Below are positions 6,288 to 11,113 of a stretch of 11,113 nt of DNA, piece by piece. The translations under genes and the position numbers were made by a program. This DNA comes from Verrucomicrobiota bacterium. Its GTDB lineage: Bacteria > Verrucomicrobiota > Verrucomicrobiia > Chthoniobacterales > UBA10450. The stretch is from assembly GCA_003219925.1 (NCBI GenBank), contig QHQU01000057.1, forward strand, positions 1 to 11,113, written 5' to 3'. How positions within the stretch are numbered: the first letter of the stretch is position 1; every line of letters begins with the position of its first letter. A model generated the notes under the pieces. The model was not told the origin of the DNA. It saw nothing but the letters and a program-made list of their open reading frames with translations, and did no database searches.

Positions 6288-6424
6288 TCTGGGGAGCGCA
6301 GGCTGCTAGCCTGCAGTCGTCGGCAGCTTGCCGGCGACAAAAGGTCGACTTGAACAATCGATTTTAGCAGAAGCTTTTCGGCCAGCGGCCGAAAAGAGCC
6401 GGCTGGCAGCCTGCGCTCCCCAGA
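6288..6424. repeat. 137-bp nested palindromic element (MITE-like) near the 3' end of galE
   Basis: The outer arms are 24 bases each (6288-6311 and 6401-6424) and are reverse complements with one mismatch. The left begins TCTGGGGAGCGCAGG and the right ends CCTGCGCTCCCCAGA. Inside, CTTTTCGGCC (6374-6383) pairs perfectly with GGCCGAAAAG (6387-6396), and CGGCA (6321-6325) pairs with TGCCG (6329-6333). There is no coding sequence. It ends eight bases before the galE stop codon (6433), so its hairpins might also end galE transcription on the minus strand. Confidence 0.8.
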
Positions 6425-6432
6425 TCAGCGCG

Positions 6433-7404
6433 TTAATCTTCGTAACCGCGCGGAAATTTTTGATGCCATTTCCATGCGCTATCGACAATGGCATCGAGAG
6501 TCTGGAATTGCGGGCGCCAGCCGAGCTCACGTTTGATTTTTTCGGATGACGCGATCAGGCGCGGCGGATCGCCGGGCCGCCGTGGTTTTTCCATAACTGG
6601 AATGGGCTGCCCGGTGATTTTGCGACAACTCTCGATCACTTCGCGCACGCTGGAGCCACCGCCGGTGCCGAGATTGTAAAAAGCGCTGGCCGGAGCCTCG
6701 AGCGCGAGGATGTGAGCGTGGGCCAGATCGATAATGTGAATGTAATCGCGAATGCAGGTGCCGTCGGGCGTTTCGTAATCCGTCCCGAAAATTTCGACAT
6801 ACGGTTTTTGTCCTAACGCGACCTTGAGCACGTTTGGAATCAAATGCGTCTCGAAGCGGTGATCCTCCCCGAACTTTTCTGATGCACCGGCGGCATTGAA
6901 GTAACGAAGCGACACAAACCGGAGCCCGTGAATGGCATCGTACCAGCGGAGAATTTTCTCGAATGCCAGTTTAGACTCGCCATAGGGATTGATCGGGCGC
7001 TGCGGCGTTTCTTCATCGATCGGCAGACGTTCTGGCGGACCGAAGGTCGCGCAGGTGGAGGAGAAAACGAGCGATCTCACCTCCGCTGCGATCATGGCAT
7101 CGAGAAGGTTGAGGCCGTTTGCGATGTTATTGCGAAAATACTTCGATGGATTCTGCATCGACTCGGCCACCAGCGCATTGGCGGCAAAATGCATCACCGC
7201 CTCTGGTCGCAACCGCGCCAGAGCGTCGGCCGTCGCCTCTCTATCGGCCAGATCGCCCTCGATAAATTCTGCCCGTGGATCAACCGCGTGACGATGTCCC
7301 TCACTTAGGTTATCGAAAATGGCGATGTCGTGCTTTTGATCGAGCAAGACCTCCGCGCAAATACTACCGATGTAACCGGCGCCGCCGACAACGAGAATTT
7401 TCAT
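6433..7404 (-). CDS. galE: UDP-glucose 4-epimerase
   Basis: This 323-residue extended short-chain dehydrogenase interconverts UDP-glucose and UDP-galactose (possibly the N-acetyl forms too) in the cytoplasm, feeding polysaccharide and glycan synthesis. The NAD-binding GGAGYIGS loop lies at 7-14. MHFAA (71-75) and FSSTCATFG (114-122) follow, the latter carrying the catalytic Ser/Thr (T117). The catalytic pair is Y141 and K145 in YGESK. RYFNAAGA and TPDGTCIRDYIHIIDLAHAH are typical GalE substrate-domain motifs, and the length fits. The ATG at 7404 puts the Rossmann strand MKILVVGG exactly at the start; no Shine-Dalgarno sequence is seen. The 3D-domain lipoprotein gene ends 33 bases upstream on the same strand, so cotranscription is likely. 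A palindromic element follows the stop. Related epimerases of the same fold cannot be excluded, but the motifs favour GalE. Confidence 0.92.
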   Translation of the reverse strand: MKILVVGGAGYIGSICAEVLLDQKHDIAIFDNLSEGHRHAVDPRAEFIEGDLADREATADALARLRPEAVMHFAANALVAESMQNPSKYFRNNIANGLNLLDAMIAAEVRSLVFSSTCATFGPPERLPIDEETPQRPINPYGESKLAFEKILRWYDAIHGLRFVSLRYFNAAGASEKFGEDHRFETHLIPNVLKVALGQKPYVEIFGTDYETPDGTCIRDYIHIIDLAHAHILALEAPASAFYNLGTGGGSSVREVIESCRKITGQPIPVMEKPRRPGDPPRLIASSEKIKRELGWRPQFQTLDAIVDSAWKWHQKFPRGYED

Positions 7405-7413
7405 CGCGGCGCG

Positions 7414-7438
7414 ATTCTGCCAACCTTGCCGGCAGAAT
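7414..7438 (-). promoter_or_regulatory. 8-bp stem-loop between the 3D lipoprotein gene and galE
   Basis: ATTCTGCC (7414-7421) and GGCAGAAT (7431-7438) pair perfectly around a 9-base loop. The hairpin takes in the last base of the upstream gene's stop codon and ends nine bases before the galE ATG. No T-run follows on the minus strand, so it is more likely an RNA processing or translational feature than a terminator. It may also be chance. Confidence 0.35.
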
Positions 7439-7941
7439 TAAAGTTCGCGATCCGCGAGTTGCGATGATTTTTTCTTGCTCGCCAGCGCGATCAGCATCCG
7501 GCGTGGGGTGGTGTGCTTCGCCCGTGGTTTCAACACTTTGATACTCTGTTCCTCCGAGCCCCATTGCAAAATATCGATATCCACGTGGCGCACGCCCCAG
7601 CGTTTCATTTCCAATCGCGACGGTTTGTACAGATCAATCGTGTTGGTGCCGACCAAGGCGGTGCCGTAATCATCGATCACATACTCTTCGGCGGTCTCCA
7701 CGATTTTAAAGCGGGTTCCGAGCGGGAAGCGCGACCAATCAGAAGCGGCGCTCCGAACAATTCGGCCGGAAAGATATTCGCCGACCGCGTTGCGGCGCCC
7801 GCCACCGCCCCGCTCGTGGACACAATACGCCGTCGTGCGCACGTTCATGCGATGCGATTTCACGCTGTTGCGGTTCGCCGTGGGTTGGGTTGCGCAACTT
7901 GCGAGAAATGCACCGGTGAGACATGCGAGAGCAAGTCGCAA
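7438..7941 (-). CDS. 3D-domain lipoprotein (MltA-like fold), probable cell-wall protein
   Basis: Read from TTG 7941 the product has 167 residues and begins with a short basic-hydrophobic signal ending in LASC (13-16), a lipobox with Cys16 as the lipidated residue. A 3D domain follows: TAYC (37-40) opens it, and VIDDYGTALVGTNTIDLY (88-105) carries the conserved aspartates of the family. GVRHVDIDILQWG closes it. The tail is basic (KPRAKHTTPRR, then SKKKS). 3D domains share the double-psi beta-barrel of MltA/RlpA-type proteins, so a role in peptidoglycan cleavage or binding at the envelope is likely; catalysis is not proven. The frame opens at GTG 8037, but that start would overlap the divergent phosphoesterase gene and leave about 33 residues before the hydrophobic segment. 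Neither start has a Shine-Dalgarno sequence. galE follows after 33 bases. Confidence 0.8.
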   Translation of the reverse strand: MRLALACLTGAFLASCATQPTANRNSVKSHRMNVRTTAYCVHERGGGGRRNAVGEYLSGRIVRSAASDWSRFPLGTRFKIVETAEEYVIDDYGTALVGTNTIDLYKPSRLEMKRWGVRHVDIDILQWGSEEQSIKVLKPRAKHTTPRRMLIALASKKKSSQLADREL

Positions 7942-8021
7942 CGATGTCGCTTGTACTCGGATCTGCGCTGAATATGAATTGAAGCCGTAGCTGGCAAGCC
8001 CTAATTTCCGCCCCTCTTCCC

Positions 8022-8666
8022 ATGCGTGCGTTTTCACAGTCGCAAGCTTTAATAGCAGAAAGTGTGCTCCTGGATTCGCGTCTGGCCCTTTTCCATGAGC
8101 AGGAAAAGTGGCTCGCCATTGCCGATTTGCACTTTGGCTTCGAGCTAAGCCAGCGCGTGGCCGGGCGTCTCGTACCGTTTTGGGGAATGGAATCGATCGA
8201 GACCCGATTGAGCCAATTGCTCTACGATTATCATCCCGCCACCCTGATTCTGCTGGGTGATCTCGTTCATGACAAAAACGGCGCCCGCGAATTCTTCTCG
8301 TTGGTTACGCGTCTGCGCGAGCAGTGCGACGTAGTTCTTCTCGCCGGCAACCACGACACTCAAATCAAACGCCTTACCGCGGACCTGCGCGATTCCTTCA
8401 CTACGGATCGGTTCGAATTCCATCACGGCGATTGCGAACGAGAGCAAAATGGGCGCATCCAGATCATCGGGCATTTTCATCCGGCGGCGACTTTGCACGA
8501 TGGCGCGGGGTTGCGTTTAAAATTTCCCGCGCTGGTGCAGGAATCGGGTTGCTGGATTTTGCCGGCGTTTTCGCCGTGGGCGTCAGGAACCGAGTGGATA
8601 GAGCGTGAACAGGGTCGGATCTGGCTTTGTACGCCGAACCGAATCTTGTTGGTCGATCGAGAGTGA
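8022..8666 (+). CDS. calcineurin-like metallophosphoesterase, PdeM type
   Basis: This 214-residue protein has the full two-metal phosphoesterase set in order: DLHFG (35-39), GDLVHD (79-84), GNHD (109-112), HHGD (134-137) and GHFHP (150-154). The sequence IIGHFHPAATL and the later LPAFSPWASG segment resemble the 'ligase-associated DNA damage response endonuclease' group (PdeM). These are small bacterial phosphodiesterases often found beside an ATP-dependent DNA ligase, an exonuclease and an Lhr-type helicase. None of those partners is in this window, so the repair role is inferred from family only. It is cytoplasmic, with no signal or membrane segment. The ATG at 8022 lies behind a pyrimidine-rich stretch without a Shine-Dalgarno sequence. 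The gene is divergent from the 3D lipoprotein gene and convergent with mscL across the 8673-8773 repeat. Confidence 0.85.
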   Translation: MRAFSQSQALIAESVLLDSRLALFHEQEKWLAIADLHFGFELSQRVAGRLVPFWGMESIETRLSQLLYDYHPATLILLGDLVHDKNGAREFFSLVTRLREQCDVVLLAGNHDTQIKRLTADLRDSFTTDRFEFHHGDCEREQNGRIQIIGHFHPAATLHDGAGLRLKFPALVQESGCWILPAFSPWASGTEWIEREQGRIWLCTPNRILLVDRE

Positions 8667-8672
8667 TTGTTG

Positions 8673-8773
8673 GGTGGATCGAGCAGTCGTGCCAGTCCGG
8701 CTCGGACCTCGATGCTAATTTGAAGGGCAGAGCGCAATTGTTTCGCCATCGCTCGCACAGTGGCCGATCCACC
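8673..8773. repeat. 101-bp palindromic repeat with terminal inverted repeats, copy 2
   Basis: The ends are the same as in copy 1: GGTGGATCG (8673-8681) and CGATCCACC (8765-8773). The first 45 bases (8673-8717) match 316-360 with one difference. The core hairpin pairs are kept: ATCGAG 8678-8683 with CTCGAT 8708-8713, and GTCCG 8695-8699 with CGGAC 8703-8707. The right half is 20 bases longer than in copy 1 and unrelated at sight. The element fills the gap between the convergent phosphoesterase gene and mscL, and its last base is part of the mscL stop codon. Confidence 0.85.
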
Positions 8774-9222
8774 TAGGCGCGGACGCTCCCGAGATCACTC
8801 GTGCAATGCGGACAACGCGTTGCCTTGATCGGGATTGACATGGCGCAGGCCGGGCAATCTTTCGCTACAGGCGCGGCCGACGGGCTGGGGCGCTTCAATT
8901 TGTTGATCGCTTTCACCACCAGAAAAATGCAGAAGGCGACGATTAGGAAATTGATCAAGACGGTGATGAAATTGCCGTAGGCAAATACGGGGAAGCCGGC
9001 TTTCTTCGCTGCATCCAGCGACATCCCTGGTGTGATCTTGTCCGAGAGCGGGAAATAGTAATCGGCGAAGTTAAGGTTACCGAGAACTCTGCCCAACGGC
9101 GGCATGAGAAGATCCTCCACGATGGAGGTGACAATTTTTCCGAACGCTGCCCCGATGATGACGCCAACCGCCAGGTCGATGGCGTTACCTTTGACTGCAA
9201 ATTCTTTGAATTCCTTCCACAT
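8773..9222 (-). CDS. mscL: large-conductance mechanosensitive channel MscL with zinc-ribbon-like tail
   Basis: This 149-residue inner-membrane channel opens under membrane tension and releases solutes during osmotic downshock. The N-terminal amphipathic helix MWKEFKEFAVKGN leads to TM1 (about 15-42, with AVGVIIGAAFGKIVTSIVEDL, too long a run to be anything but the MscL pore helix). A periplasmic loop (about 43-80) and TM2 (about 82-105, GNFITVLINFLIVAFCIFLV) follow. The usual cytoplasmic helix is replaced or extended by a Cys4 motif, CPACAMSIPIKATRCPHC, with cysteines at 123, 126, 137 and 140 spaced like a zinc ribbon. leuS ends 15 bases upstream on the same strand, so readthrough or cotranscription is likely. 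There is no Shine-Dalgarno sequence. The stop codon shares a base with the 8673-8773 repeat, which may also serve as the 3' end structure. Confidence 0.95.
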   Translation of the reverse strand: MWKEFKEFAVKGNAIDLAVGVIIGAAFGKIVTSIVEDLLMPPLGRVLGNLNFADYYFPLSDKITPGMSLDAAKKAGFPVFAYGNFITVLINFLIVAFCIFLVVKAINKLKRPSPSAAPVAKDCPACAMSIPIKATRCPHCTSDLGSVRA

Positions 9223-9237
9223 GGAATATTCAAATAG

Positions 9238-11113
9238 CTAGTTCGTCACGAGGTTGACAAGCTTGTTCGGAACAACCACGACCTTCGCGATTTGTTTGCC
9301 GGCGAGCAGTTCCCGCATTTTCGGCAACCCCAGCGCGGTTGCCTTCAATTCCTCTTCATTTGCCCCAAGCGGGGCGCGGAACCTATCGCGCACTTTGCCG
9401 TTTACCTGCACGATGATCTCGACCTCGTCTTCCACGAGCAGTCCTTCGTCATGCTCCGGCCAAGATTGATCAGTCAGGTCAGCGGGCGTAACGGTGAATT
9501 TCTCGCGCATTTTTTCCCACAGCTCTGACGCGATGTGCGGCGCGAACGGGCTGAGCAAAATCAAGAACGTTCGTATTGCAGAAACCGGAACGGATGGCGC
9601 GTTGATGAAAGCATTGACAAAAACCATCATTTGCGAAATGGCAGTGTTGAAAGAGAGAGACTCGATGTCTTCGGTCACTTTCTTAATCGTGGCGTGCAGG
9701 GTTTTTCGCTGCGATTTCTCGGGCGCCACATCCTGCACCCGCGGTGATAACTGCCATTCGCCGGCCTGATTTTCGTCCATGAGCAAACGCCAGACGCGGG
9801 CGAGAAAACGCGAGAGGCCTTCCACTCCTTTCATGCTCCACGGCTTCATCTGCTCGAGCGGGCCCATGAACATTTCGTAGCAGCGAAAGGCGTCCGCGCC
9901 GTACTCGGCGATGACATCGAGTGGATCGATGACATTGCCCCAGCGCTTCGACATTTTGCGGTTGTCTTCGCCCAGGATTATTCCCTGGTTCACCAGACGC
10001 TGGAACGGCTCCGGTTTCGAAACGTGGCCGAGATCAAAAAGCACCTTGTGCCAAAAGCGCGCATATAAAAGGTGCAGGACGGCGTGCTCCGTCCCGCCAA
10101 CGTAAAGATCGACCCCGCCCGCCTGTTTTCCGCCCATCCAGTAGCGTTCGGCCTCTTCTCCGACGAACCGCGACTCGTTAGCCGGATCGCAGAAACGCAG
10201 GTAATACCAACAGGAACCGGCCCATTGCGGCATGGTGTTGGTCTCGCGCGTCGCTTTGTTGGAGTAGCGAATCCAATCTTTCGCTTTCGCCAGCGGCGGT
10301 TCACCGGTGCCGGTCGGTTTGTAATCTTCAAGTTCCGGCGGAACGAGCGGCAGTTCGCTTTCGCTTAACGAGTGATGCCTGCCATTTTCCCAGAAGATCG
10401 GAAACGGTTCGCCCCAGTAACGCTGGCGCGAAAAAAGCCAGTCCCGCAGTTTGTAATTGATCGCGCCCTTGCCTTTACCCCGTTCCTCCAACCACTTCGT
10501 GATTTTCTTTTTCGCTTTCGCCGTCGTCAGGCCATCGATGATTGGCGAATTAATGGCGATTCCTTCGCCGACGAATCCAAGCGCCGGCTCGTTGCTCAGC
10601 GGCTGAACAACCTCGACAATCGGTAGATCGAATTTCTTCGCGAATTCCAGATCACGTTCGTCATGTGCCGGCACCCCCCCAATCGCGCCGGTGCCATAGC
10701 CGAGCAGCACATAATCAGCGATCCAGATCGGGATCTTCTGTTCATTCGCTGGATTAATGGCATGGGCGCCGGTAAAAACGCCGGTCTTTTCCTTCGTAAG
10801 TTCCGCTCGTTCAAGCTCGCTTTTGCGTGCGGTCTTCTCGCGATATTCGCGGATCGCCGGCCACTGCTCCTCGGTCACGATGAGATCGATAAGTGGATGT
10901 TCCGGCGCGAGCACCAGGAAAGTTCCGCCATAAAGCGTGTCCGGCCGGGTTGTAAACACCCGTATTTTTTGTTCGTGCTTGTCGATCTTGAAATCGATTA
11001 CCGCGCCTTCGCTTTTTCCGATCCAATTTCGCTGCAACAATTTAATTCCCGCCGGCCAGTCGAGCCCTTCGAGTTCGTGGAGTAAGCGATCGGCGAAGGC
11101 GGTGATGCGCAAC
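9238..11113 (-). CDS. leuS: leucyl-tRNA synthetase, N-terminal part outside window
   Basis: The minus-strand frame is open to the right window edge, giving about 625 residues of a class I synthetase that is usually 800-870 long. The HIGH motif and the first roughly 200 residues lie outside. Counting from the first in-window codon (11112): RNWIGKSEG (28-36), the CP1 editing domain with TTRPDTLYGG (54-63) and VPAHDERD (147-154), and FSRQRYWGEPFP in the catalytic domain. MPQWAGSCWYYLRF and GGTEHAVLHLLYARFWHK follow, then KMSKR (386-390, codons 9957-9943), the alpha-helical anticodon domain, and a C-terminal domain ending IAKVVVVPNKLVNLV. The editing site reads GAIGGVPAHD, with Gly where Met is common. 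mscL starts 15 bases after the stop. The TTG at 11112 is an internal Leu codon, not a start. Confidence 0.96.
   Translation of the reverse strand, partial: LRITAFADRLLHELEGLDWPAGIKLLQRNWIGKSEGAVIDFKIDKHEQKIRVFTTRPDTLYGGTFLVLAPEHPLIDLIVTEEQWPAIREYREKTARKSELERAELTKEKTGVFTGAHAINPANEQKIPIWIADYVLLGYGTGAIGGVPAHDERDLEFAKKFDLPIVEVVQPLSNEPALGFVGEGIAINSPIIDGLTTAKAKKKITKWLEERGKGKGAINYKLRDWLFSRQRYWGEPFPIFWENGRHHSLSESELPLVPPELEDYKPTGTGEPPLAKAKDWIRYSNKATRETNTMPQWAGSCWYYLRFCDPANESRFVGEEAERYWMGGKQAGGVDLYVGGTEHAVLHLLYARFWHKVLFDLGHVSKPEPFQRLVNQGIILGEDNRKMSKRWGNVIDPLDVIAEYGADAFRCYEMFMGPLEQMKPWSMKGVEGLSRFLARVWRLLMDENQAGEWQLSPRVQDVAPEKSQRKTLHATIKKVTEDIESLSFNTAISQMMVFVNAFINAPSVPVSAIRTFLILLSPFAPHIASELWEKMREKFTVTPADLTDQSWPEHDEGLLVEDEVEIIVQVNGKVRDRFRAPLGANEEELKATALGLPKMRELLAGKQIAKVVVVPNKLVNLVTN

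Noticed and set aside
8464..8772. Minus-strand frames of 93-102 codons across the end of the phosphoesterase gene
   Set aside because: Beyond the repeat they are antisense to conserved phosphoesterase sequence. Only the repeat-encoded part is shared with copy 1, so they are not called as genes.
10663..10690. Frameshift in leuS at the seven-base homopolymer
   Set aside because: The frame is continuous and conserved on both sides (YGTGAI before, VPAHDERD after), so no indel is indicated.
1..11113. CRISPR array, tRNA/rRNA gene, prophage, transposase or defence operon
   Set aside because: I found no regularly spaced direct repeats, no cloverleaf-like sequence and no integrase, transposase, nuclease-helicase or toxin-antitoxin motifs. 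The genes are housekeeping ones with small intergenic repeats.

Overview
The window reads as chromosomal DNA of a moderately GC-rich bacterium. My best guess is a soil-type Verrucomicrobium (Chthoniobacterales/Spartobacteria-like). The grounds are the HisRS subtype, a 7Fe FdxA ferredoxin, MscL with a zinc-ribbon tail, and several families of small palindromic intergenic repeats. This placement is inference from family resemblance; no marker gene in the window settles it. Most genes lack a clear Shine-Dalgarno sequence. The Thr-rich secreted protein at 5773 is the exception.

Layout. At 1-314 (minus) is the 5' part of an OGG1-type 8-oxoguanine DNA glycosylase, cut by the window edge. A terminal-inverted-repeat element (316-396) separates it from a divergent sodium:solute symporter (433-2037, plus). 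A 10-bp perfect stem-loop precedes a seven-iron ferredoxin, fdxA (2130-2450, plus). Convergent to it lie aspS (2484-4277) and hisS (4353-5609). Both are on the minus strand, transcribed hisS then aspS, with an inverted repeat between them that reaches into the end of hisS. Divergent from hisS is a small secreted Thr-rich protein (5773-6204) ending in a textbook terminator. A 137-bp nested palindromic element (6288-6424) then abuts the end of galE (6433-7404, minus), which lies downstream of a 3D-domain lipoprotein gene (7438-7941, minus). A PdeM-like metallophosphoesterase (8022-8666, plus) converges on mscL (8773-9222, minus), with the second copy of the 316-396 repeat filling the gap. leuS (9238-11113, minus, 5' end outside the window) is directly upstream of mscL.

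Function. The coding content is housekeeping: three aminoacyl-tRNA synthetases, sugar-nucleotide metabolism, envelope maintenance, osmotic protection, DNA repair and electron transfer. I see no defence system, phage, integrase, transposase, CRISPR array, tRNA or rRNA gene. The unusual content is the small-repeat landscape. At least three repeat families sit in gene boundaries and contribute codons or start/stop context to neighbouring genes. The tandem 12-mer inside aspS matches the core of the 316/8673 repeat and adds a short Ser-Gly-Ser-Asp insert to AspRS.
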